From Deltaproteobacteria bacterium (GTDB lineage Bacteria; Desulfobacterota; Desulfobacteria; Desulfobacterales; B30-G6), in the NCBI GenBank assembly GCA_019313725.1, contig JAFDAT010000090.1, positions 1-10,413 on the forward strand: a stretch of 10,413 nucleotides of DNA, given 5' to 3'. The position numbers and the translations under genes were made by a program. Below are positions 1 to 6,894 of the stretch, piece after piece. The notes under the pieces were generated by a model that had not been told where the DNA came from, did not search any database, and saw nothing but the letters and a program-made list of their open reading frames with translations. How positions within the stretch are numbered: the first letter of the stretch is position 1; each line of letters opens with the position of its first letter.

Positions 1-336
1 ATCACCGGCATGGCCATCGATGCACGGACCCGGCGACCGGTGCTGGCCAACATCACCGGCGGGCTTTCCGGCCCGGCCATAAAACCCATTGCCCTCAGAA
101 TGGTGTGGCAGGTAGCCGGCCAGGTGGGTATCCCGGTCATTGGCGTCGGCGGGATCATGGATGCCGGTGACGCCGTGGAGTTTCTGATTGCCGGCGCTTG
201 TGCCGTCCAGGTAGGCACGGCCAATTTCATCAATCCGCGGGCCACCCAGGATATCGTCGAAGGCATTCAAACCTACATGCTCGAAAACAAAATAGAGCGC
301 ATTGACGAACTGATTGGGTCGATTGTGGTGGACTGA
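1..336 (+). CDS. pyrD: Dihydroorotate dehydrogenase, catalytic subunit (3' end only)
   Basis: This is the C-terminal 111 residues of a class 1 dihydroorotate dehydrogenase, which oxidises dihydroorotate to orotate in pyrimidine synthesis. The frame is open from base 1, so the gene continues off the left edge; the ATG at 10 is internal. Visible FMN-barrel signatures are GGLSGPAIKP (residues about 23-32 of the fragment), the phosphate-binding IGVGGI loop and the QVGTANF segment. The ending, ELIGSIVVD, is like that of class 1B enzymes (NAD-linked, partnered by PyrK) rather than the membrane class 2 type. The catalytic cysteine and any pyrK gene lie outside the window, so the 1B assignment rests on overall resemblance. 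The stop TGA is followed by 81 bases before the next gene, with no obvious terminator. Confidence 0.93.
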   Translation: MTGMAIDARTRRPVLANITGGLSGPAIKPIALRMVWQVAGQVGIPVIGVGGIMDAGDAVEFLIAGACAVQVGTANFINPRATQDIVEGIQTYMLENKIERIDELIGSIVVD

Positions 337-417
337 TATTGGTTATGCGCTGGGTTAAATTATCGGTATTATTGAAGAAAGTTATCTAAACCTCTTATCC
401 GAAGAAAGGAAGAATCC

Positions 418-858
418 ATGAAAAAGATGATTGTAATTGTTGCATGTGCGCTGTTCCTGTTGACCGGTTACGCTTATGCAGAGGAAGCCGACGTTATCCT
501 GGGTCAGTGGTATACCGATCCCGAGGAAAAAGATGCCGTGGTGGAAATCTATATAGACAATGGCCTTTACAGCGGCAAGATCGTGTGGCTCAAGAATCCC
601 AAAAACGATGACGACACGGAGAAGGTCGACAAGGAAAATCCGGATGAAGCGCGGCGCAACGATTCCCTGGTTGGCCTGACCCTGGTGCAGGGTTTTTCCT
701 ATAAAGGCAAAAACAAGTGGGCCGGCGGTACCATCTACGATCCGGAAAACGGTAAGACTTACAAGTGTAAAATGGCCCTTAAAGGGGATGATCTCAAAGT
801 GCGGGGCTTCATCGGCATTTCTTTGCTGGGCAGGACCACGCATTGGCTGCGAAAATAA
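418..858 (+). CDS. Secreted DUF2147 family protein
   Basis: This 146-residue protein has a clear Sec signal peptide: two lysines at 2-3, a hydrophobic core at about 4-17 and a likely cleavage after AYA (residues 19-21), so the mature protein should be periplasmic. The mature part matches the DUF2147 pattern. It starts with a GQWYTDPEEKDAVVEIY strand (29-45), has a SGKIVWLKNP segment and later a WAGGTIYDPENGKTYKCKM block followed by LKVRGFIGISLLGRTTHW at the end. The family is a small beta-barrel of unknown biochemical role. The ATG at 418 is preceded by AAAGGAAG about 6 bases upstream, a good ribosome-binding site. It lies 81 bases after pyrD on the same strand and may be read with it, although no functional link is evident. 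The annotation as a family member is firm; the function is unknown. Confidence 0.85.
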   Translation: MKKMIVIVACALFLLTGYAYAEEADVILGQWYTDPEEKDAVVEIYIDNGLYSGKIVWLKNPKNDDDTEKVDKENPDEARRNDSLVGLTLVQGFSYKGKNKWAGGTIYDPENGKTYKCKMALKGDDLKVRGFIGISLLGRTTHWLRK

Positions 859-880
859 TGCTCGCATTTATTCCAGTGTT

Positions 881-904
881 AAAAACCTGGCCCTCTGGGC
901 CAGG
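881..904 (-). terminator. Candidate intrinsic terminator, - strand orientation
   Basis: CCTGGCCC (886-893) and GGGCCAGG (897-904) form a perfect 8-bp GC-rich stem with a 3-base loop. On the - strand the hairpin is followed directly by TTTTT (885-881), the layout of a rho-independent terminator for leftward transcripts. On the + strand the bases after the stem are TCAGAGG, so it lacks a U tract in that direction. It sits 28 bases past the DUF2147 stop and about 500 bases beyond the last operon gene. This makes it the best visible end for the leftward ilv-cim-leu transcript. That assignment is inference from orientation. Confidence 0.6.
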
Positions 905-916
905 TCAGAGGCTCAG

Positions 917-1327
917 GGTTTGCGCAGAAATAAGTTATTTTTGAGCGAGCCCTTAGGCTCTGCCGATACTAGGGAAGTGATCGAATCCGAACAGGTCAAA
1001 TACCTGCTGACCCACTACCTTACTAAAAAGGCTACGGCCAAGCAGATTCAGAAAGGGTTTCTGGAAGTTATCGAGGAGTGCAACCCACCCGAACTGGTCC
1101 AGACCAACCAGGCCGATATCGATACGTATGCCTCCTGGCTCAACAAGGATATGGCCCCGGGGTTGACATCCTACTCGATCTATATACCGGGAAAGGGTCT
1201 TACCTTGACCTACCAGGGCGAGGTGAGGGGCACGATACCGGGCAGCACGTTCATGCAGATGTATTACCGCTATAATGTGGGCGAAAAGGCGTCGAAGAAT
1301 ATTCGCAAGGGCTTACTGGGACTCTAA
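917..1327 (+). pseudogene. Truncated chalcone-isomerase-like protein
   Basis: The frame ending at 1327 encodes the C-terminal two thirds of a CHI-like domain protein (the bacterial family often annotated as chalcone isomerase-like, usually exported and not known to act on flavonoids). Recognisable parts are GLRRN followed almost at once by LFLSEP (917-952), a helical stretch with TKKATAKQIQKGF, then YSIYIPGKGLTLTYQGE and GTIPGSTFMQMYYRYNVGE and a final LLGL. Relatives have a signal peptide and about 50 more residues before GLR, and several residues of beta strand between GLRxK and LYLxEP. Both are missing here. The open frame runs back in frame into the DUF2147 gene with only an ATG at 788 inside it. 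TTG 941 and GTG 977 have no properly spaced ribosome-binding site. I therefore read it as a decayed gene that lost its 5' part. A functional short protein cannot be excluded. Confidence 0.6.
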
Positions 1328-1408
1328 TAGTAGAAGGCCGCTTCCACAGCCCGGATCTCTTTTTTCACGGGTTTCCCCAGGGGCTCCATACAACTATGGG
1401 AAAAGGTT

Positions 1409-1882
1409 TCAGTCCTTCCCCACATACATTCCATCATATTCCAGGGTACTCAGGGCTGTGTCCGGCACGCCGACTCCGCCATCGAGGACTTCTCCGATAA
1501 AAAGGGTGTGGTTGCCGGGGGCATGGCGTTCTCTTATCTCTAATTCAAACCAGGCCAGGCAGTTTTCCAGCACCGGTACTCCTGTTTTTCCGGTTTTCCA
1601 GGGAATGCCGGAGAATTTTTTTTCAGGATCCGGCCCTTTAAACCGTTTCAGCATCTCTTTTTGCGAACGGTTAAGTAAATGCAGGGCAAAAGCGTTGCTT
1701 CGTTGAAGCAGGCCGTGGGAATAACGGTTTGGGTGGACTGCGGCCATGATCAAGGGCGGCTTATACGATACCTGGGTCACCCATGACGCGATCATTCCGT
1801 TGATGGTATCATCGACCCGGGTGGTCAATACGTAAATGCCATACGTCATCTGGCCTAAGGCCGCGAGCCATTCTTTATTCAT
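1409..1882 (-). CDS. Flavin reductase-like FMN-binding protein
   Basis: This 157-residue protein belongs to the flavin-reductase-like split-barrel family, which binds FMN and typically passes electrons from NAD(P)H or a partner protein. Characteristic parts are LGQMTYGIYVLTT (9-21), the NGMIASWVTQVSY strand-loop (28-40), PPLIMAAVHPNRYSH (42-56), then GVPVLENCLAWFELE (101-115) and HTLFIGEV (125-132). It resembles the C-terminal flavin-reductase module of cyanobacterial flavodiiron proteins more than the HpaC/RutF type. The frame can be opened at a TTG at 1900. The ATG at 1882 is preferred because GAGGG sits 7 bases before it and the TTG has no such site. The gene begins only 20 bases after the leuA stop and is probably translated from the same message. 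No branched-chain pathway step needs such an enzyme, so its role is unknown. Confidence 0.85.
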   Translation of the reverse strand: MNKEWLAALGQMTYGIYVLTTRVDDTINGMIASWVTQVSYKPPLIMAAVHPNRYSHGLLQRSNAFALHLLNRSQKEMLKRFKGPDPEKKFSGIPWKTGKTGVPVLENCLAWFELEIRERHAPGNHTLFIGEVLDGGVGVPDTALSTLEYDGMYVGKD

Positions 1883-1902
1883 TCCTTTACCCTCGATCAA
1901 TA

Positions 1903-3444
1903 TTAAACGGACTGCGCATGTTTCACCGGGTTCTCTTTTAGAAATTCTATCCGGTTCAGGCCATTGATATATGCTTTGGCGCTGGCCGTGATGATATCCG
2001 GGTCCGAACCCCGGCCAAGGGCCACCAGTCCGTTGTCCCGCAGGCGGACGGTGACCTCACCCTGGGCATCCGTTCCGCCGGTCAGAGCGCTGACTGAAAA
2101 ACGCAGCAGTTCGGAGGAAGTTCCGGTGAGTTTGGCGATGGTATTGAACGCGGAATCCACTGGCCCGTTGCCATAGCCTGCGCCCTTAACCGATCTGCCG
2201 TTTATGGTCAGCTGAATACTGGCCATGGGCAGCACCGTAGTACCGCTGGTGACATGCATGTATTCCAGTTCGAAAACTACTTCCTGGGTCCGCAGGATTT
2301 CCTCGGTCACCAGGGCTTCCAGGTCTTCGTCCACCACGTGCTTTTTCTTGTCCGCCAGGTCCTTGAACTGTCTGAACACCTTGTTCAGTTCGGCATCGGA
2401 AAGATCATAGCCCATCTCTTTCAGATGGGTGTGCAGCGCATGGCGGCCCGAGTGTTTGCCGAGAACCAGCTTGTTCTTGCTGAGCCCGATGGTTTCAGGG
2501 CTCATGATCTCGTAGGTCATGGGGTTTTTCAGCATGCCGTCCTGGTGGATACCGGCTTCATGGGCAAAAGCATTTGCCCCGACGATGGCCTTGTTGGGTT
2601 GTACGATGATACCGGTGATCATGCTCACCAGGCGACTGGTGGGATAGATCATTTCGGTTTTTATCCGGGTATCCAAAGAAAACCAGTTGGGACGTGTATG
2701 GGTAGCCATGACCACCTCTTCGAGGGAGGTGTTTCCGGCCCTTTCACCGATGCCGTTGATGGTGACTTCGGCCTGGCGGGCTCCGGCATCGATGGCTGCG
2801 AGCGTGTTGGCTGTGGCCAGCCCGAGATCGTTGTGACAATGGACACTTAGCGTGGCACGGTCGATGTTGGGGGTGTGCGTTTTAATGTATTTGACCATCT
2901 CGGAAAACTCTGTTGGAATGGCGTAGCCCACGGTGTCGGGCAGATTGACCACCGTGGCACCGGCTTCGATGACGGCTTCGAAAATCTTGCACAGAAAGTC
3001 GCGGTCGCTCCGGGAGCCGTCCTCGGCCGAGAATTCAACCTCGTTGGTCAATGTTTTGGCGTAGGACACCGCGTTGATGGCTTCCTGGACCACTGCGTCA
3101 CGGCTCATCTTGAGCTTGTACTCCAGGTGGATGTCCGATGTGGCGATGAAGGTGTGAATTTTCGGTCTGGCCGCATGTTGGATGGCCCCCCAGGCTCGGT
3201 CTATGTCGCCGACGGATGTTCGCGACAGCGCGGCGACTTCCGTGCGTTTGAGCTTTTTGGCGATTTCCGAAACGGCTTCAAAATCGCCATCGGAAGCGGC
3301 CGGGAACCCGGCTTCGAGGGTATCGACGCCCAGGCTTTCCAGCTGGGTTGCCAGACGCAGTTTTTCAGCGGTGTTCATGCTGGCGCCCGGCGATTGCTCC
3401 CCGTCTCTCAGAGTCGTGTCGAATATTTTTATATGTTCGGTCAT
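1903..3444 (-). CDS. leuA: 2-isopropylmalate synthase
   Basis: This enzyme condenses acetyl-CoA with 2-oxoisovalerate, the committed step of leucine synthesis. The 513 residues match the usual bacterial length. The catalytic TIM barrel starts with FDTTLRDGEQSPGASM (8-23), whose D9 and R13 are the substrate and metal site residues of the family. HCHNDLGLATANT (202-214) supplies the two metal-binding histidines, and GERAGNTSLEEVVMA closes the barrel. The C-terminal part from about residue 390 contains the regulatory LeuA dimer domain, including GYGNGPVDSAFN and an SALTGGTDAQGEVTVRL strand. Leucine feedback inhibition is therefore expected from the family. The ATG has AGAGGGG about 9 bases upstream and follows the cimA stop by 26 bases. 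It lies between cimA and the flavin-reductase gene, apparently in one operon. The product is distinguished from CimA by LeuA-type sequence throughout. Confidence 0.95.
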   Translation of the reverse strand: MTEHIKIFDTTLRDGEQSPGASMNTAEKLRLATQLESLGVDTLEAGFPAASDGDFEAVSEIAKKLKRTEVAALSRTSVGDIDRAWGAIQHAARPKIHTFIATSDIHLEYKLKMSRDAVVQEAINAVSYAKTLTNEVEFSAEDGSRSDRDFLCKIFEAVIEAGATVVNLPDTVGYAIPTEFSEMVKYIKTHTPNIDRATLSVHCHNDLGLATANTLAAIDAGARQAEVTINGIGERAGNTSLEEVVMATHTRPNWFSLDTRIKTEMIYPTSRLVSMITGIIVQPNKAIVGANAFAHEAGIHQDGMLKNPMTYEIMSPETIGLSKNKLVLGKHSGRHALHTHLKEMGYDLSDAELNKVFRQFKDLADKKKHVVDEDLEALVTEEILRTQEVVFELEYMHVTSGTTVLPMASIQLTINGRSVKGAGYGNGPVDSAFNTIAKLTGTSSELLRFSVSALTGGTDAQGEVTVRLRDNGLVALGRGSDPDIITASAKAYINGLNRIEFLKENPVKHAQSV

Positions 3445-3470
3445 TGTTTTTTTCCCCTCTTATGAATGAT

Positions 3471-5084
3471 TCATTGATTTTTCCTCATTTCAGCTTCGTA
3501 GGCAAGCTTGTACTGAAAGCTGTCCGCCAGGGCCTGCCAGCTGGCTTCGATGATATCTTCAGAAACGCCGATGGTGCTCCAGAGCTTTTCCTGGTCCCGG
3601 GATTCAATGAGTACCCGTACCTTGGCCGCCGTGCCAACCCGTCCGTCGATAACGCGGACCTTGAAGTCCACCAGGCGCATGGTATCCAGATCCGGATAAA
3701 ACCGATCCAGGGCTTTTCGAAGGGCGTTGTCAAGCGCACTCACCGGCCCGTAGCCTTCCGCCGCCGTTATTTCTTTATTTCCATCCACGGATATTTTTAC
3801 GGTGGCATGGGCGGTACATGGTTGATCCCTGTCTTTTTCGATGGTCACCCTGAAAGATTCAAGGTCGAAAAGGGGTTTGAACTGCTGGGTCAGTTTCTGG
3901 GTAAGAATCTTGAACGAGCCCTCGGCGACATCAAATTGATAACCATCCTGCTCAAGGTCTTTAATCTTGGATACGATCTGGCGACTGTCAAACCCGTTGC
4001 CGCCCAACGTTACCCCCAGCTCCTTGGCCTTGTATTCGATGTTGCTCTTGCCGGACATGTCGGACACAAGGACCCTCCGGCTGTTGCCTACCAATTCCGG
4101 GTCCATGTGTTCGTAAGCCTCGGGTATTTTCATGACCGCATTGACATGGATGCCGCCTTTGTGGGCAAATGCACTTTTTCCCACAAAGGGACGTGAATTC
4201 AAGGGAACGATATTGGCTGTTTCGCTGACCACCCGCGAAACCGTTTTCAGTTTGGCAAGGTTTTCAGCCGGGATACACGCGACGTTCATTTTGGCACTCA
4301 ATACCGGGATGACGGCAGTCAGGTCTGCATTGCCGCAACGTTCCCCGTATCCATTGATGGTACCCTGAACCATGACGGCACCGCAGCGTACACCCGATAC
4401 GGTATTGGCCAGGGCCATTCCGCAATCGTTGTGGGTGTGGATGCCTAATTTGACCGCGGGTTTTCCCGGTGAATCCTGATACACTTTATCGAGTCTGTGC
4501 TTCACATCTTCAAAAATAGATTCTATTTCGAAGGGCAGGGTGCCGCCGTTAGTGTCGCACAGAACAAGGAAATCCGCACCGCCGCCGAGGGCGGCTGCCA
4601 GGGTGTCGATCGCATATTCTGGATTGGTCTTGTATCCGTCGAAAAAATGCTCGGCATCGTAAACCACTTCACGGCCTGCAGCTTTGAGGTACTCGACGGA
4701 GTCTTTGACCATGTCCAGGTTTTCTTCGAGCGTGTTGTCCATGATCTTTTCAACATGAAGATCCCAGCTTTTACCGAATATGGCAACCGTGGGCGTGCCG
4801 CTGTCCAGCAGGGCCTGGAGATTGGCGTCCTCTTGTGGGCGTATGCCTGGCTTGCGTGTGGCTCCAAAGGACGTCAGACGGGCATGCGTGAACTTAACTT
4901 CCCGTGCCAGTTCGAAAAACTGTACATCCCTGGGGTTGGATCCGGGCCAGCCGCCTTCGATGTAGTCTATGCCGAGATCATCGAGCCATCGGGCAATTTT
5001 GATTTTTTCTTCAGCCGAGAAATTGATGTTTTCTCCCTGTGTCCCGTCCCTCAGCGTCGTGTCGTATACCAGGATTGGATCCAT
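3471..5084 (-). CDS. cimA: Citramalate synthase
   Basis: The protein makes (R)-citramalate from pyruvate and acetyl-CoA, the first step of the threonine-independent route to 2-oxobutyrate and isoleucine. It has 537 residues from the chosen ATG. VYDTTLRDGTQGENINFS (6-23) and IEGGWPGSNPRD (42-53) are typical of the CimA branch of the LeuA superfamily. HTHNDCGMALANT (216-228) holds the metal histidines, and a C-terminal LeuA-type regulatory domain includes AEGYGPVSALDNALRKAL. The frame opens further upstream to 5171, but that would overlap the ilvC end. The ATG at 5084 has GAGGGG about 9 bases before it and gives the normal MDPILVYDTTLRDG start. It follows ilvC by 35 bases and precedes leuA by 26. 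Its presence suggests that isoleucine can be made without threonine deaminase in this organism. Assignment to CimA over LeuA or homocitrate synthase is by sequence pattern. Confidence 0.93.
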   Translation of the reverse strand: MDPILVYDTTLRDGTQGENINFSAEEKIKIARWLDDLGIDYIEGGWPGSNPRDVQFFELAREVKFTHARLTSFGATRKPGIRPQEDANLQALLDSGTPTVAIFGKSWDLHVEKIMDNTLEENLDMVKDSVEYLKAAGREVVYDAEHFFDGYKTNPEYAIDTLAAALGGGADFLVLCDTNGGTLPFEIESIFEDVKHRLDKVYQDSPGKPAVKLGIHTHNDCGMALANTVSGVRCGAVMVQGTINGYGERCGNADLTAVIPVLSAKMNVACIPAENLAKLKTVSRVVSETANIVPLNSRPFVGKSAFAHKGGIHVNAVMKIPEAYEHMDPELVGNSRRVLVSDMSGKSNIEYKAKELGVTLGGNGFDSRQIVSKIKDLEQDGYQFDVAEGSFKILTQKLTQQFKPLFDLESFRVTIEKDRDQPCTAHATVKISVDGNKEITAAEGYGPVSALDNALRKALDRFYPDLDTMRLVDFKVRVIDGRVGTAAKVRVLIESRDQEKLWSTIGVSEDIIEASWQALADSFQYKLAYEAEMRKNQ

Positions 5085-5119
5085 GATTCGCTTCCCCTCT
5101 TTTCCAGTAATGAAACCAT

Positions 5120-6169
5120 CTACTTCCGATTTTCCGGGCGGAGTGCCCTTACAGCGGCACCTGTTTTCCACATTTCTGAATGTTTAATGGCGTCCAGCTC
5201 CACCTGGAGTTTTTCCCGGTAATCGGGTTGGCTGTTTTTTTCAAGGGTCCGGCGGGTTTCCTGACCCGAGACCACGCTTTCATAGAGCTCTTCGAACACG
5301 GGCAATACGGCATCGCGGAATTTCGGGGACCAATCCAGCGCACCCCTCTGCGCAGTTGTGCTGCAGTTGGCCATCATCCAGTCCCTGCCGTTCTCCGCCA
5401 CCAGACGGATGAGGCTTTGGGTCAGCTCCTCGACGGTTTCATTAAAGGCTTCGCTTGGGCTGTGGCCATTCTTTCTGAGGGTAGTGTATTGCGCCTCCAT
5501 CACACCGGCCAGGCAGCCTATGAGTACGCCGCGTTCACCGGTGAGGTCGCTGTGAACCTCTTTTTCGAAAGTGGTGGCAAAAAGGTAACCCGATCCGATC
5601 GCGATACCGGTGGCGAGCGCGCGTTCTTTTGCCCGTCCCGTGTAGTCCTGGTGGACGGCGAAGCTGGAGTTGATACCGCTGCCGTCCAGGAAGTTCATGC
5701 GAACGCTCCGGCCGGAGCCTTTCGGCGCCACCAGGATCACATCGACGTTTTCAGGCGGAAGAATTTTTGTCTGATCCGTATATACGATACCGAATCCGTG
5801 GGAGAAATAGAGCGCATCGCCTTCATTCAGGCCGGCTTTGACTGCGGGCCAGGTTTCCACCTGCCCGGCATCCGACAGCAAAAACTGGATGAGGGTGCCT
5901 TTTCGGGTAGCTTCCTCCACGGGAAACAGCGTCTCCCCGGGGACGAACCCGTCTTCCACTGCGCGCTCCCACGAACGCCCGCTTTCACGCTGGCCTACGA
6001 TGACCTGGAAACCGTTGTCGCGCATGTTGAGGGCCTGCCCAGGTCCCTGGACACCGTATCCCAGGATGGCGATGGTTTCGTCCTTGAGAACTTCGCGTGC
6101 TTTTTCCAGGGTAAATTCCTGTGAGGTGATGACTTCTTCTTCCGTACCGCCAAAATTGATTTTCGCCAT
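5120..6169 (-). CDS. ilvC: Ketol-acid reductoisomerase, class I
   Basis: IlvC isomerises and reduces 2-acetolactate or 2-aceto-2-hydroxybutyrate to the dihydroxy acids of valine/leucine and isoleucine synthesis. The 349 residues fit the short class I form. The Rossmann motif is AILGYGVQGPGQALNMRDNG (34-53), a variant of the common GYGSQGHAxALN. The loop after the second strand is VGQRESGRSW (58-67), whose R and S residues suggest NADPH preference. Catalytic and metal residues visible by family comparison are H124, K150, D208, E212, E244, E248 and S270. AAGGAG lies 6 bases before the ATG, the strongest ribosome-binding site in the operon. It sits 92 bases after ilvN and 35 before cimA. The gap before it contains only a short GCCAT/ATGGC hairpin that I give no role. 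Confidence 0.96.
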   Translation of the reverse strand: MAKINFGGTEEEVITSQEFTLEKAREVLKDETIAILGYGVQGPGQALNMRDNGFQVIVGQRESGRSWERAVEDGFVPGETLFPVEEATRKGTLIQFLLSDAGQVETWPAVKAGLNEGDALYFSHGFGIVYTDQTKILPPENVDVILVAPKGSGRSVRMNFLDGSGINSSFAVHQDYTGRAKERALATGIAIGSGYLFATTFEKEVHSDLTGERGVLIGCLAGVMEAQYTTLRKNGHSPSEAFNETVEELTQSLIRLVAENGRDWMMANCSTTAQRGALDWSPKFRDAVLPVFEELYESVVSGQETRRTLEKNSQPDYREKLQVELDAIKHSEMWKTGAAVRALRPENRK

Positions 6170-6261
6170 GAGTTGCTCCTTAGTATTTTCTAATGTATTC
6201 GGGAGCCATCAATAATGGCCGCCCAGTTGAGGTTCTTGTGAAGAATAGCATTTGAACCGTT

Positions 6262-6750
6262 TTAGTTGGGTTCCCTGAACAGCGCCACCGCTCCGGTCCG
6301 GGCAATCTTTTTGATGCCCATGGGTTTTAAAAGATTGATCAGGGCATCCAGCTTGTCCATGTCGCCGGAAACCTCGATGATATAGTGCTCCAGCCCTATG
6401 TCCACCACCTTGCAGCGGAAGATGTCAACGATCCTGAGAATTTCGGCCCGGTTTTCGGGTTTGGCCTTCACGCAGATGAGTGCCATCTCCCGGCGGACCG
6501 CTTCTTTGCCGGACAGGTCGCGCAGCTTGATCACGTTGATCAGTTTCCTGAGCTGCTTCTCTATCTGTTCAATGGCCGGTAGATTGGCGTTGGTCACCAG
6601 GGTTATCCTGGACACCAGGGGGTCAATGGTGGGAGCGACACACAGACTTTCAATGTTGTAGCCCCTGCCGCTGAAAAGACCGACGACCCTGGAGAGCACG
6701 CCGGGCTGGTTGTCAACGAGCATGGTCAGTATATGTTTTTCTGCATTCAT
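6262..6750 (-). CDS. ilvN: Acetolactate synthase small (regulatory) subunit
   Basis: This 162-residue regulatory subunit activates the catalytic IlvB subunit and confers valine feedback inhibition. An N-terminal ACT domain covers about residues 6-80 (HILTMLVDNQPGVLSRVVGL and FSGRGYNIESLCVAPT), followed by a C-terminal ALS small-subunit domain at 85-157 ending RTGAVALFRE. By eye, N14, G17 and S20 occupy the positions known for valine binding and valine resistance in E. coli IlvH (N11, G14, S17), so inhibition by valine is probably kept. The length matches the IlvH/IlvN long form. AAAGGTG about 7 bases upstream supports the ATG. It is separated from ilvB by 144 bases, which is unusual for this gene pair. 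The symbol ilvH would be equally valid. Confidence 0.95.
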   Translation of the reverse strand: MNAEKHILTMLVDNQPGVLSRVVGLFSGRGYNIESLCVAPTIDPLVSRITLVTNANLPAIEQIEKQLRKLINVIKLRDLSGKEAVRREMALICVKAKPENRAEILRIVDIFRCKVVDIGLEHYIIEVSGDMDKLDALINLLKPMGIKKIARTGAVALFREPN

Positions 6751-6894
6751 GTCTTTTCACCTTTCTAAGGAATTCTATCTTTTTTATAAATGGCAGAGCG
6801 TAGTGATTCATCAACTTTAGATCACATGACACTTTAAATTATTTCAAAACAAGCAAATATTCGATGCTGTATTCTACAGGGTGAAAATGAAAAT
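6751..6894 (-). other. AT-rich ilvB-ilvN spacer
   Basis: There are 144 bases between the ilvB stop and the ilvN start with no credible ORF. A perfect CTGTA-TTC-TACAG hairpin (6867-6879) lies shortly after the ilvB stop, but it is short and has no T tract. A weak promoter-like pair, TTGATG and TTTATA about 18 bases apart, reads leftward in the ilvN-proximal half. I see no strong signal, only a spacer longer than usual for this pair. Confidence 0.4.

Noticed and set aside
382..867. Long - strand ORF opposite the DUF2147 gene
   Set aside because: It is a frame shadow: the + strand has a signal peptide, a ribosome-binding site and family motifs.
947..960. Small GAGCC-CTTA-GGCTC hairpin
   Set aside because: It is only five pairs, has no T tract and is inside the decayed coding frame, so it is likely chance.
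1324..1420. Possible frameshifted C-terminal extension of the flavin reductase, ending in TAG at 1326-1324 and including a short ORF MEPLGKPVKKEIRAVEAAFY
   Set aside because: A one-base shift near the run CCCC (1418-1421) would be needed. The normal end GMYVGKD already fits the family length, and the short ORF has no ribosome-binding site.
1883..1900. TTG start for the flavin-reductase gene
   Set aside because: The GAGGG ribosome-binding site lies inside this extension and is ideally spaced for the ATG at 1882.
2254..4196. Several + strand ORFs of 190-280 codons opposite leuA and cimA
   Set aside because: They are composition shadows of well-supported - strand enzymes, with no domains or start signals.
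5085..5171. N-terminal extension of cimA by 29 codons
   Set aside because: It would overlap the end of ilvC and covers the ribosome-binding site of the ATG at 5084.
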